From contig NZ_BSUN01000001.1 of assembly GCF_030161615.1 (NCBI RefSeq), positions 744,001-808,000 of the forward strand: 64,000 nt of DNA. The letters run 5' to 3'. Within the stretch, counting starts at the first letter, position 1. Each line of letters opens with the position of its first letter. Position numbers and translations under genes: made by a program. This document shows, in pieces, positions 21,888 through 34,766 of the stretch. Origin of the DNA: Demequina litorisediminis. GTDB lineage: Bacteria > Actinomycetota > Actinomycetes > Actinomycetales > Demequinaceae. The notes beneath the pieces were generated by a model. That model saw only the letters and a program-made list of their open reading frames with translations, was not told the origin of the DNA and made no database searches.

Positions 21888-22834
21888 ATGACGCGACCTG
21901 CCTACGGATTCGGCCTGGCCACCTACGACGCCGAGGGCGTCGCCCTCGACACCTGGTACCCCTCCCCGCGCTGGGCGAGGCGCCCGCCGGACAGCAGATC
22001 CCCGACACCCTCGTTGACGCCGAGCGCACCGACGCGCTGCGCGCCGTCACCGTCCGTGCAGTGCGCACCGTCATCGACCTCGACGCGGCCCCCGCCTCGG
22101 TCGAGGACGCCTACCTGCGCCTCCACCTGCTGTCGCACCGCCTGGTGCAGCCCCACGGGCTCAACCTCGACGGCCTGTTCGGAGCGCTCACCAACGTGGC
22201 CTGGACCTCCGCCGGACCGTGCGCCATCGCCACCCTCGAGGACACCCGCCTGCGCTTCCGTGCCGCCGGTCAGCACCTCACCGTCTTTGGCGTCGACAAG
22301 TTCCCCCGCCTCGTGGACTACGTGGTGCCGTCCGGCGTGCGTATCGCCGATGCCGACCGTGTGCGCCTTGGCGCGCACCTCGCCGAGGGCACCACGGTGA
22401 TGCACGAGGGGTTCGTGAACTTCAACGCGGGCACGCTGGGTCACTCGATGGTGGAGGGTCGCATCTCGGCCGGAGTCGTGGTCGGCGACGGCTCCGACGT
22501 GGGCGGCGGCGCCTCCATCATGGGCACCCTCTCCGGCGGCGGCAAGGAGGTCATCTCCATCGGCGAGCGCTCGCTGCTGGGCGCCAACTCGGGGCTCGGC
22601 ATCCCGCTGGGTGACGACTGCATCGTCGAGGCCGGGCTGTACGTCACCGCGGGCTCCAAGGTGCGCGTCGTCGGCGCGACCACCGAGGACGGCGAGCCCG
22701 TCATCGTGAAGGCCAAGGACCTCGCGGGCCGCAACAACCTGCTGTTCCGCCGTCACTCCCAGACCGGCGCCCTCGAGGTCGTCGCACGCGAAGGCTCGGG
22801 AGTCGAACTCAACGCCGCTCTCCACGCCAACTGA
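21888..22834 (+). CDS. dapD: Tetrahydrodipicolinate N-succinyltransferase
   Basis: Transfers succinyl from succinyl-CoA to tetrahydrodipicolinate in lysine/diaminopimelate synthesis. About 316 residues, the actinobacterial type with a left-handed beta-helix of hexapeptide repeats ([27 protein letters not shown] region). ATG start. One break near 21965, where a run of C has lost one base (TCCCCGCG; five C give [18 protein letters not shown]). Works with dapE and dapC, which are nearby. Confidence 0.93.
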
Positions 22835-22848
22835 CGCGCGCCCGCTCG

Positions 22849-23766
22849 ATGAACGCGCGCCGGGGGCGTAGCCGCGGCACGGGTTGGCTCGCGCTGTTCC
22901 TCATCGTCGCCGTCACGGTCGCGGCGATCGTCTACGTGCCCCGCATCTGGGAACGGTACGGCGATGAGTACCTTGCCTCGGACCGCTGCACCGTCACGGT
23001 TGGCGAGCGCACCGACTCCAAGACCGCGGAGCAAGCGGAGAACATCGCGATCATCGTCGCGGGCTCGATGCGCTGGGGCCTGCCCGCCCGCGCCGCGACC
23101 ATCGCCGTCGCGACCGCGATCCAGGAGTCCACGCTGCGCAACATCGACTACGGAGACCGCGACAGCATCGGCCTATTCCAGCAGCGGCCCTCGCAGGGCT
23201 GGGGCAGCGTCGAGGAGATCATGGACCCCTACTACGCCACGGACCGGTTCTACGAGGCGCTGATCAAGGTCGACGGCTGGCAGGACGCGGAGATCACCGA
23301 CGCCGCCCAGGCCGTCCAGCGCTCGGGGTTCCCGTTGGCGTACGCCGACCACGAAGAGGAAGGCCGGCTCTGGGCATCGGCCCTCACGGGCAACGGCGGC
23401 ACCGTCACCTGCGACCTGTCCCCGGCCAGCGAGCCGACGTCGACACAGGCCTTCGCGGACCGCGTGGCCGCGGATTTCGGTGACGACGCCTACGTGCTGG
23501 CGCCTGTGGGGGTCGCCGGGACCGACGGGGCGCGCTCGGACACGGTGCTGAGGGTCACAGGCGCGAGCGATGCGGCGACCGCGGCGCTCGCCCAGTGGGC
23601 CGTCGCGGTCAGCGCCGGCGAGTCCGTGACGGTGGCCGACGGCTCGGGTGGGGCATGGGTGCGGGCGGCCGATGCCGTGGAGACGACCCCCGAGCCGGGA
23701 ACCCTCACCGGCGGCGACGGCGCGGAGATCTGGCTACGGACGAGCGCGCCGGAGGACGAGGGGTAG
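22849..23766 (+). CDS. Conserved actinobacterial membrane-anchored lysozyme-like protein
   Basis: 305 residues, intact. A short basic N-terminus precedes one membrane helix (GWLALFLIVAVTVAAIVYV), so the rest is extracytoplasmic. The block AIQESTLRNIDYGDRDSIGLFQQRPSQGWGS, with a possible catalytic Glu, is found across Actinobacteria in proteins sometimes annotated as 'heavy metal transporter'; it looks like a goose-lysozyme/transglycosylase-type fold. The C-terminal half is Ala/Gly/Thr-rich without recognisable motifs. Starts 14 bases after dapD, likely co-transcribed. Enzymatic activity is not shown by the sequence. Confidence 0.7.
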   Translation: MNARRGRSRGTGWLALFLIVAVTVAAIVYVPRIWERYGDEYLASDRCTVTVGERTDSKTAEQAENIAIIVAGSMRWGLPARAATIAVATAIQESTLRNIDYGDRDSIGLFQQRPSQGWGSVEEIMDPYYATDRFYEALIKVDGWQDAEITDAAQAVQRSGFPLAYADHEEEGRLWASALTGNGGTVTCDLSPASEPTSTQAFADRVAADFGDDAYVLAPVGVAGTDGARSDTVLRVTGASDAATAALAQWAVAVSAGESVTVADGSGGAWVRAADAVETTPEPGTLTGGDGAEIWLRTSAPEDEG

Positions 23767-23801
23767 GCTCCCCGCTGGGGAATCGGCGTGAAATGAAAGA
23801 T

Positions 23802-23833
23802 CGGGTGGCATCTCGTCGCCGAGATGCCACCCG
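23802..23833. terminator. Bidirectional terminator before gltA end
   Basis: Perfect 14-bp stem (23802-23815 with 23820-23833) and a 4-base loop between the convergent lysozyme-like gene and citrate synthase gene, 35 bases after one stop and 28 before the other. Confidence 0.8.
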
Positions 23834-23861
23834 AATCCACATCTGGGTGATTCGGGGGCGC

Positions 23862-25155
<1,294 letters not shown>

Positions 25156-25212
25156 TCCGAAAACCCTCCAGGGCACCGCAGCGCCATTGTGTGCGTTCGC
25201 TTAGGCGCGAGT

Positions 25213-26334
25213 TTACCCATTTTTGGCAAGACGGTGAACCGCCTGCTCAAGGCGTTCGTCGGTGGCCGTGAGGGCGATCCGCACGAACTCGCGCGCCTGC
25301 TCTCCGTAGAACGCGCCCGGAGCGGCAACAATGCCGCGGTCCGCAAGAAAGGCCAGGGTGTCCCAGCAGTCCTCGCCGCGCGTGGCCCAGAGGTACAGGC
25401 CGGCCTCGGAACCGGGCACGGAGAATCCCGCGTCACGGACAGCAGGAAGGAGCGCTTCGCGGCGTCGTCGGTAGCGCTCGCGCTGCTGGGTCACGTGGGA
25501 ATCGTCGCCGAGCGCGGCCGCCGTGGCGGCCTGCACGGGGGCGGGAACGATCATGCCTGCGTGCTTGCGAGTCTCAAGCAGCGAGCCCACCAGCGCACGG
25601 TCGCCCGCCACGAAGGCTGCCCGGTACCCGGCAAGGTTCGACTGCTTCGACAGCGAGTACACCGCGAGCAGCCCCTCGTGAGAGCCGCCACAGACGGCGG
25701 GGTCCAGGACGGACGGCACGCCTTCGCTGGCGTAGGGCTCCTCCCAGGCGAGCGCCGCGTAGCACTCGTCGGAGGCGACGATGGCGCCGATGGCGCGGGC
25801 GGCTTCGACGATCTCACGCAACTCGTCACGGCCCAGCACGCGGCCGGTCGGGTTGGACGGGGAGTTGATCCACACCAGCCGGACATCGTCCCGGCCGGCC
25901 CACGAGGCGACGTCGTCCGCCGCAAGGGCGGTCGCACCCGCCAGGCGGGCTCCCACGTCGTAGGTCGGGTACGCCGCCGCGGGGTGCACCACCACATCAC
26001 CCTGACCAAGCCCCAGGAGCGCAGGCAGCCACGCCACCAACTCCTTGGAACCCACGGTGGGGAGCACGGCATCGGCCGTGAGGGAGTGAACGCCGCGGGT
26101 GCGGGAGAACCAGTCGACGACGGCCTGGCGCAGCGCCACGGTTCCCTGGGTCGTCGGATACCCGGGCGCGTCCGATGCCGCCGCAAGGGCCGCACGCACC
26201 ACCTCGGGGGTGGGGTCGACCGGCGTACCGACGGAGAGGTCCACGACCCCGCCAGGGTGCGCCGCGGCACGCTCACGGAACGGGGTCAGCGAGTCCCAGG
26301 GAAAGTCGGGAAGGGAGCGCGGGTTCAGGCCCAT
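25213..26334 (-). CDS. dapC: Succinyldiaminopimelate transaminase
   Basis: PLP-dependent class I aminotransferase converting N-succinyl-2-amino-6-ketopimelate to N-succinyl-diaminopimelate. 373 residues, intact. The PLP lysine is in VYSLSKQSNLAGYRAAF; NSPSNPTGRVL and SDECYAAL hold the Asn and Asp/Tyr that contact the cofactor. Placement next to a 7Fe ferredoxin matches the fdxC-dapC pair of Mycobacterium and supports the DapC assignment over a generic aspartate aminotransferase. Confidence 0.88.
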   Translation of the reverse strand: MGLNPRSLPDFPWDSLTPFRERAAAHPGGVVDLSVGTPVDPTPEVVRAALAAASDAPGYPTTQGTVALRQAVVDWFSRTRGVHSLTADAVLPTVGSKELVAWLPALLGLGQGDVVVHPAAAYPTYDVGARLAGATALAADDVASWAGRDDVRLVWINSPSNPTGRVLGRDELREIVEAARAIGAIVASDECYAALAWEEPYASEGVPSVLDPAVCGGSHEGLLAVYSLSKQSNLAGYRAAFVAGDRALVGSLLETRKHAGMIVPAPVQAATAAALGDDSHVTQQRERYRRRREALLPAVRDAGFSVPGSEAGLYLWATRGEDCWDTLAFLADRGIVAAPGAFYGEQAREFVRIALTATDERLEQAVHRLAKNG

Positions 26335-26346
26335 GCGCGCCCCGCG

Positions 26347-26664
26347 TCAGTTCTGCGGGGGAAGCGACTTGATGAGGTCGTGATCGTGCTCGATCAGACC
26401 CATCTTCGCGGCGCCACCGGGCGAACCGATCTCCGAGAAGAACTCGACGTTGGCGTTGTAGAAGTCGGCCCACTTGTCGGGGACATCGTCCTCGTAGTAG
26501 ATCGCCTCGACGGGGCACACGGGCTCGCATGCACCGCAGTCCACGCACTCGTCGGGGTGGATGTACAGCGAACGCTCGCCCTCGTAGATGCAGTCGACAG
26601 GACACTCGTCGATGCAGGCCTTGTCCTTGACGTCGACACAAGGCAGCGCGATGACGTAGGTCAC
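26347..26664 (-). CDS. fdxA: Seven-iron ferredoxin
   Basis: 105 residues, intact. Cysteine patterns for a 3Fe-4S and a 4Fe-4S cluster: CVDVKDKACIDECPVDC and CVDCGACEPVCP. The C-terminal extension (about 45 residues) is typical of actinobacterial FdxA/FdxC. GTG start preceded by GGAGGAGACGAA. Lies 12 bases upstream of dapC, probably one transcript. Confidence 0.92.
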   Translation of the reverse strand: MTYVIALPCVDVKDKACIDECPVDCIYEGERSLYIHPDECVDCGACEPVCPVEAIYYEDDVPDKWADFYNANVEFFSEIGSPGGAAKMGLIEHDHDLIKSLPPQN

Positions 26665-26745
26665 TTCGTCTCCTCCAACAGGGGCGTTCGGGGTCGTTTC
26701 ATCATAGCGCCGTGCCGGAGTCGCGGACGCACCGGCGGTCGCCGG

Positions 26746-28956
26746 TCAATCCTCGTCGTCGGAGACGCACACCACCGCGTCATTGGGCTGGTAGGTCCAG
26801 GTGAACGGCTCCTCCGCGACCACCTCGCCGTCGAGCCTTGACGGTGCGCGTGTTGGTGATCGTGAAGCCCGATTCCCCGGCCCCGTGCGCCTCGCAGTTG
26901 GCGGACGAGACTTCCTTCACGCCGGGCGACTTGATGTTGGTCTTGGCGCTGGCCTCGGTCGTAACCTCGAAGTACTTGGTGGACCACACGTCGACGTGAA
27001 GGTTGTTGCCGCTGATGTAGGCTGTTGAACACGGCGGCGTAGGGCGTGTTGTTGGTGAACTCGACGTTGATCTGGTCGCCATACAGGGTGGATTCACGGC
27101 CCGCGGGGTAGCGGTCGAACCACACCGAGTGCGGCCGGAAGCGCGTGATCTCGTAGCCCGCGAAGTAGGCGGCGTTGTACGTGGTGGTCGCCATCTGGGA
27201 CAGGCCACCGCCGATGCCGGAGGTCAGGATGCCGTCGACGATCACGTGGGCGTCGGCGTAACCCTCGGCGGCGGTGATAGGCGACAGGGTCGCGTAGAGG
27301 TCGAAGGACTCGTCGGGCAGGAGGACCGTGCCCGTGACGTCTCCCGCGGCCGTGCGCAGGTTCTGCGTGCGGATCGGCTCGGCCGTCAGCGGGGTGTCGA
27401 AGGACGCCACGATCTCCTTGAGGTCGCCCGCGCCGATCGACTTGTTGGTGACGTCGGGTTCGAGCCTTCGTGAGGGGAGCCTGGCCCGCGCGCTGGGACG
27501 TGCCCGCGGCCTCGACGATGGCGTCACCGAGAGCCGCGGCGTCGATGGTGGTGCCGTTGACGGCCTTCTCGACCTTCAGTTGGTGGTCGTCGGTGAAGGA
27601 CAGCGACGCGTCCTCGGGCTCGGTCTCGAGGTCGGGGTTGGCCTTGATGAGGTCGGCGGCGATGGCCTCGCCGTCCACCTGGAGCACCAACTGCGAGCCC
27701 TCGGTGACGACGGTGGCGTGCTCCGCGACCTCGTCGGCGGTGACCACCGCCTTGCCGTTGTCCGAGTTCAGGGTCACGTCTCCGGCGAGGAACTGCTGCG
27801 AGAGGTCGGCCGCGAACTCGTCCGCGGTCTCATCCGACACCGCGGCGGGCGTGACGTCAGCGACGGCGGTGATGGTGGTCGAGGCAGGCCAGGCATCGGC
27901 CACGAGTGCCGCCGTCTCCTCGGTGTCGACGGCGATGGCGGTACGGCCCTGGTGGGCGACTCCCGCGGTGCCGACGATCTCGACGCTCGCGTCGACGGCG
28001 TCGCGGTCCAGTTCCGTGGCGGCGTCCGCGACCGCGGCATCGAGGGCGTCCTCGTCAACGGTGGGCACGGGGTCGACGTGGCCCCCGCCTGAGATGTGCT
28101 GCCACAGGCGCTCGGGGCGCAGGGTGAATCCGGTCAGGTCCGCGATGGTGGCCTCGGCATCGATCCCGAGACCCGCCTCCGCCGCGGGCACGCCCACGCT
28201 CTCGTCCTCCACCGTCAGCGTGATGTCTGACTGCCCGAGCGCCTCGGCCGCGTCATCGATCGCGGCGAGGGCGGCCCCGGTGGACTTCCCGCCGATCTGG
28301 ACGCCAAGCGTCTCGGTGTCGCGCGGAACCGTGCCGGACAGCAGGGCCTGCGCGCCGACGTAGACGCCAGCGAGACCGACGATCACGATGGGGACGGCAA
28401 GCCATCCACGCCCGCGCTTCTTGGCGTGCGCGCCACGCTCGCCGGTGGACGTCGAGGCGGCCCCTGCGGACTCCACGATCGCCTGGGTGCGCACGTCGTC
28501 CACCGTAGCGGGCCACTGTGACGTGGGAGCGGGCTCGCGGTCGGCGAACGCCGGGCTCATGACGGCCGTCTCTTCGACCGCGGCGTCGAGCACGGCGGTC
28601 TCCTCCGCATCGGCGCCCTCGGTCAGTGCACCTGCTGCCGCCGCGGCGCTGACGCGGGTCACGGCGCGGGTGTCGGCATCTGGCTCGTCGGGAGTCGTGG
28701 CCGCTGCAGCATCGGCCGACGTCGATGCGGAGCCGAGCGGCGGGGTGTCGACGACCTCGGCAGCAAGCCACGTGGGCGCCGCCAGTTCCGCCGTCGGGGT
28801 GTGCTCCACGGCGGCTACCGCAGCGGGGCTTGCCTCCGAGCGCGCGCCCTTGCCGCGTGCGGCTCGCGACCGCAGCGCGCGATGTGCCGCCCCCTGGCGC
28901 CTGCGCTCGACCTGTGCCTCGGCCTCGAGCCGGGCCGCATTCTTAGCCTTCGACAT
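26746..28956 (-). CDS. VanW-family protein with peptidoglycan-binding-like domains
   Basis: About 735 residues. The N-terminal 190 residues are a charged, Ala/Glu-rich cytosolic region; one membrane helix follows (GWLAVPIVIVGLAGVYVGAQALL), then repeated domains of the PG_binding_4 type (two GxxxGxA...VxxEDES-like blocks) and a VanW domain (ITAAEGYADAHVIVDGILTSGIGGGLSQMATTTYNAAYFAG). VanW proteins are named from vancomycin clusters but their activity is unknown; a cell-wall role is inferred. Three AGCT insertions near 27464, 27024 and 26834. Start overlaps the upstream gene by 14 bases. Confidence 0.85.
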
Positions 28957-29294
28957 CGTCCCCCACCAACAGCCTTCCTGGGCAGCAGTGACGCCACCAC
29001 GATTGCGCCCACGCCACCGGCGAGCCAGCCGTAACCAAGCCCGTCGGCGGCGATCAACACCGAACCACCGGGCCCCTCGAGCGTCCACACGTAGGTCAGC
29101 ACTGCCCACACGCCCGCGAAGAGCCCCAGACCCATCCACGACAACCACGTCCGCGAGAACACGGCCGCAAGCAGCACCATCACCACACTCAGCACGTCTC
29201 CGTAGGGAGGAATGGAGCGATACGCGATAGCGCCGACGGTGGCGACCAAGAGTCCCGCGACGGCGATGATGAGGTAGCCGACGGAGTCCTTCAT
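28943..29294 (-). CDS. Small four-helix membrane protein (DUF6113-like)
   Basis: About 117 residues with four hydrophobic segments. The last residues change frame because of an insertion near 28973 (AAGGCTGTTGG); repairing it gives PRKLLVGDDVEG and a stop inside the start of the VanW gene, a 14-base overlap. Similar small membrane proteins sit between typA and fdxA in other actinobacteria. No function can be assigned. Confidence 0.6.
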
Positions 29295-29377
29295 GCCGTC
29301 CAGGATAGGCGGTGGCCCACCCGCACCGGTGCCGCCACCCTGGCCGCCGGTCGACTCAACCCGCCCGCTCCCCCACC

Positions 29378-29476
29378 GACTCCCAAGGTACGGAGTGACT
29401 CAGGTGGCTTCTGAGCATCGGGCCGATGCCGTGGCCGCCTCACCAGCCCCACCCGCCACGCCATACCTTGGGAGTC
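29378..29476. repeat. Spaced 13-bp inverted repeat in the 29.3-29.6 kb gap
   Basis: GACTCCCAAGGTA at 29378-29390 is the exact reverse complement of 29464-29476, 73 bases apart. It occupies the 284-base gap between typA and the small membrane protein gene. No gene lies in the gap. It could form a long-loop stem in mRNA or be the remains of a small mobile element; there is no other sign of one. Confidence 0.5.
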
Positions 29477-29526
29477 GCACCAGTAGTCGCACGGGGAGCC
29501 TCGTGCGGGACCGGGACCACAAACGC

Positions 29527-29562
29527 GTGTGGCCCCGCCCGGCGAACCGGACGGGGCCACAC
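29527..29562. terminator. Terminator downstream of typA
   Basis: 16-bp stem with one mismatch (29527-29542 with 29547-29562) and a CGAA tetraloop, 17 bases past the typA stop on the minus strand. Confidence 0.75.
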
Positions 29563-29578
29563 GACGAGCCGGAAAGAC

Positions 29579-31481
<1,903 letters not shown>

Positions 31482-31599
31482 AGCAGGGTCTCGTTTCGTT
31501 GAGGGATGTGGCGGTCCCGAACGGGACGGACCGGCCCATTGTATAGCGAGCGTGCCCACACGGCCGATGCGGTGGTCGCCGCGTGCGACGATGGTCGCC

Positions 31600-32191
31600 A
31601 TGGAGATCTATCGCAGCCGGTCGTCGCAGGTATGGGGATGGCTGTGTGTGGGCTTGGGCGCGGCGATCCTCCTCATTCAGGCCTGATCGGTTCGGGCCTC
31701 AACGGGTTCTCCGTGGGCTTCGGCGTCGCCGTGGCCTTCGCCGCGGTGGGTGCGGCGGCCTTCCTCCGGCCCGCCGTGGCCGTCGGCGGCGATGCCGTGG
31801 AGTTCCGCAACGTCACGCAGACCGTGGCGATTCCGTTCTCGAGGCTCGCCGGGCTGGAGGCTCACTGGTCGCTGGAGCTCGTGGGCGACGACGGCACCAA
31901 GGTGGGCTCCTTCGCGGCCCCCGCGCGTTCGGGCCGTGACCGCCTGAAGTCCCCCGAGGACGGGGCATCGGCCGAGGTGGCGGCCCTCATCACGTCAGCG
32001 TGGGACGCCTACCGTGCGGCTCCCGCGGCCGAGGCTTCCGCCGCCCCGGCTTCCTCTCCCGTTCCCGCCAAGGACGATGCTCGGGCCGCCGAGCCCGGGC
32101 CGGCGGCGCCTTCACGCGTAGGCCGGACCTGGTCGGCATCGGCTTGGTGGCTGCGGCGCTGGCGGGCATTGCGCTCGCCGTCTTCGGCTAG
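31600..32191 (+). CDS. PH-domain-like small membrane protein
   Basis: About 195 residues. Two N-terminal membrane helices, then a bacterial PH-like beta domain ([25 protein letters not shown]), an Ala/Pro-rich linker and a C-terminal membrane helix ([20 protein letters not shown]). The first break, near 31681, is unusual: AGCT has become AGGCCT, two extra bases. A second break near 32117 probably lost one C. Divergent from typA. A known group of actinobacterial proteins without assigned function. Confidence 0.7.
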
Positions 32192-32274
32192 GCACAGCCA
32201 TGTCGCGACGCTGGTAGCCTCGCGAGACCGCGTCACGGTCGACACGGCACTACTGATTTCTGAGGGGGAATCAC

Positions 32275-33131
32275 ATGCTCACCCGAGTTGTGGCTCACGC
32301 GCGCCTGACCCGCGCGGCCGTGGCCGCCATCATCATCGCTCTGGCCGCCGGAGCCTTCATGGGCGCACCCGCGAGCGCGTCGGGACACCGCTTCAGCGAC
32401 GTTCCCGCCCCACCAGTTCCGCGCGGAGATCACCTGGCTCGCCAACCAGGGCATTTCCACCGGCTACGCGGACGGCACGTTCCGCCCCAAGTCCGCGGTC
32501 ACCCGCGAGGCCTTTGCCGCCTTCCTGTACCGACTCGAAGGGTCGCCGCGAGTTACCTTGCCCGCGAGCCTCGCCGTTCAAGGACGTGAAGAAGTCGGAT
32601 CAGTTCTACACGGAGATCGTGTGGCTGGCGAAGAAGGGCATCACCACCGGTTGGCCGGACGGCACCTTCCGGCCTCGCGACAACATCTCACGCGAGGCCA
32701 TGGCCGCCTTCCTCTACCGGGCCTCGGGCGACAGCCACTGGTACGAGGGCGCGGCCCTGTTCACCGATGTCCCCAGGTCCGCCAAGTTCTACCGCGAGAT
32801 TGACTGGCTGGCTACCGAGGGCATCACCACCGGAAACGACACCGGGTATGGCTGCCGCGAGTACCGCCCGAAGGACGCCATCTCACGCGAGGCCATGGCG
32901 GCCTTCCTGTACCGCTACGACACCGGCAAGGGCACGCCGCTGTACTCGACGAACTGCAACCCGCCCGCGTCGACGCCGTCGCAGCCGTCGATGCCTGCCG
33001 ACAAGGACTGCGCGGACTTCGCCACCCATGCGCAGGCCCAGGCGTGGTTCCTCAAGTACTACCCGTATTACGGCGACTTCGCGCGGCTCGACGCGGACGG
33101 CGACATGTCTGCCTGCGACACCTTGCCCTAA
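32275..33131 (+). CDS. Secreted protein with SLH repeats and Excalibur domain
   Basis: About 285 residues. Signal peptide ending at ASASG near residue 37. Three SLH-type repeats follow, each with the pattern F-x-D-V ... W-L-A ... G-I-(S/T)-T-G ... (F/Y)-R-P ... R-E-A-(F/M)-A-A-F-L-Y-R; these usually bind cell-wall polymers. The C-terminus is a Ca-binding Excalibur domain (DKDCADFATHAQAQAWF to DADGDMSACD). ATG with GAGGGGGA upstream. Two breaks: an extra C near 32408 and an AGCT insertion near 32569. A wall-attached surface protein is inferred; the partner is unknown. Confidence 0.85.
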
Positions 33132-33142
33132 CAGTGGTTCCC

Positions 33143-33190
33143 ACGACGCATGGCGCGTCACCCCGCATGGGGTGGCGCGCCATGCGTCGT
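33143..33190. terminator. Large bidirectional terminator hairpin
   Basis: 22-bp stem with one mismatch (33143-33164 with 33169-33190), loop GCAT, 12 bases after the SLH gene stop and 15 before the end of the convergent ramB gene. Confidence 0.85.
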
Positions 33191-33204
33191 TCAGGGGCGG
33201 CGTC

Positions 33205-34641
33205 CTAGGCGTCCAGACCGGCGTGAGACTCGAGAAACTCGTACAGTTCACGGTCGTCCACTCCCGGGTAGGTGCCATGCGGGAGAGGCGCGAAGAGGTG
33301 GCTTCGTACGCGAGGACTCGCCCAGCCCTTGCCCTCCCAGCGCTCCGCGAGGCCATCCTCGGGGCGCCGGCAGCACGCCGCATCGGGACAGGCTGACGTC
33401 TCCCTCCACGGCGTCTCGCGCCCGCGGAACCACCGCGACTCCCGGTACGGCACCCCGAGGGTGATCGAGAAGTCGTCGGGGTTCCCCGTCCCGGTCTGCG
33501 TGGACTCAAAGAACGTTCCGGCGGGGGTGTCCGTGTACTGGTAGTGCTCCGTGGTTCTGGTGCGCCGCGCGAACGCCCGGCGAGCGCTCCAGAAGCGACA
33601 CACCACTTCGCCCTCCGTGGATCCCGTGGCGTCGAGCGGCAAGGGGAGCCCGTCGTTCTCGTAGGCGCCGGTCACGGTCCCGTCGCCGCTGACGCGCACA
33701 TAGTGAAGGGTGAGGCCGAGGTGCTCGGTGGCGAGGTTGGTGAACCTCAGCGCGGCCGCCTCGTGCGTGACCCCGAACGCGTCCCGCAGGTCCTCGATGG
33801 CGATGTTGTGCTCACGCTTCGCCTCCACGAGGAACGCCACCGAGGCCGCCCTCGGCATCAGGCATGCCGCGGCGAAGTAGGCGGCCTCCAGTCGTTGGCG
33901 CAGAAAGTCGCCGTAGTCCTCGGGCGGCCGATGCTCGAGCACCTGATGCGCGATGGCTTGCAGCGCGAGGGAGCGGAGCCCGTGGCCCCCGGGGATGGAG
34001 GCAGGCGGGATGTAGATGCGCCCCCTGTCCATGTCGACCACGCACCGCGCGGAATGCGGGAGGTCATCGGTGTGGACGATGCTGAGGCCCACCTGGTCGG
34101 CCATCTGTGCCACCGTCCGATGCGTGAGGGCACCCGCGTGGTGGCCCACGCGGGTGGTCGCCTCCTGGGCGAGCACCTCGACCTCGGGCAGGTAGTTGTT
34201 CACCTCTCGCATGTCGTGGCGCAGGCGGGTATTCGCCTGCCGCGCCTGCTCGGGAGTGGCGATGGCCCGGCGCGCGCGGCGGTCCAGTTCGCGGTGAAGC
34301 CCCACCACGGCTCGCAGCGTCTCATCCGTCATCGCTCGGGTGGGCCGAAGGTGCGGCAGCCCGAGTTCGCGGTAGGCGGGAGCCGCCTGCGCCCGCTCGA
34401 GCTCGATCTCCAGGGCGGCGCGGGCGCTGGGAGGCGAGGGATCGAGCAGGGCGGCCGCGCTGACCCCGAGCGCCTCCGCGATCGCCTCGAGGAGAGACAG
34501 CCGCGGCTCGCGCCTGCCGTTCTCGATGAGCGACAGGTGGCTGGACGCGGTGCCCGTCGCATCGCTCACCTGATCCAGCGTGAGGCCCGCCTCCGCGCGA
34601 AAGTGCCGAATGCGCCGTCCCAGCGTGGTCAGATCCGCCAT
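33205..34641 (-). CDS. ramB: RamB-type XRE regulator (short-chain fatty acyl regulator family)
   Basis: 478 residues, intact. An N-terminal HTH ([39 protein letters not shown]), a middle segment of the IrrE-like peptidase type ([28 protein letters not shown]) and a C-terminal ligand domain with a Cys cluster (CPDAACC). RamB in Corynebacterium controls acetate and glyoxylate genes; the divergent neighbour here is PEP carboxykinase, which suits a carbon-source switch. The exact ligand is inferred from the family. Confidence 0.88.
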   Translation of the reverse strand: MADLTTLGRRIRHFRAEAGLTLDQVSDATGTASSHLSLIENGRREPRLSLLEAIAEALGVSAAALLDPSPPSARAALEIELERAQAAPAYRELGLPHLRPTRAMTDETLRAVVGLHRELDRRARRAIATPEQARQANTRLRHDMREVNNYLPEVEVLAQEATTRVGHHAGALTHRTVAQMADQVGLSIVHTDDLPHSARCVVDMDRGRIYIPPASIPGGHGLRSLALQAIAHQVLEHRPPEDYGDFLRQRLEAAYFAAACLMPRAASVAFLVEAKREHNIAIEDLRDAFGVTHEAAALRFTNLATEHLGLTLHYVRVSGDGTVTGAYENDGLPLPLDATGSTEGEVVCRFWSARRAFARRTRTTEHYQYTDTPAGTFFESTQTGTGNPDDFSITLGVPYRESRWFRGRETPWRETSACPDAACCRRPEDGLAERWEGKGWASPRVRSHLFAPLPHGTYPGVDDRELYEFLESHAGLDA

Positions 34642-34715
34642 CACTTCACGGTAGGCCAAGAATCGCGAAAATTCATGGTCAACGATCACGACAGTCGACC
34701 ACGAGGGCTGCTTAC

Positions 34716-34740
34716 GGTGAAGACACGGCCCATCTTCACC
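34716..34740. promoter_or_regulatory. Inverted repeat upstream of pckG
   Basis: GGTGAAGA (34716-34723) and TCTTCACC (34733-34740), 9-base spacer, 26 bases before the pckG start in the ramB-pckG intergenic region. Could be an operator or a 5' leader hairpin. It does not match the published RamB box as I remember it. Confidence 0.5.
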
Positions 34741-34766
34741 AGTACGGAACTCAACGAGGAGTGACC

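Noticed and set aside
26746-28956. Vancomycin resistance locus
   Set aside because: VanW domains are common in actinobacteria; no vanHAX or vanRS genes are present.
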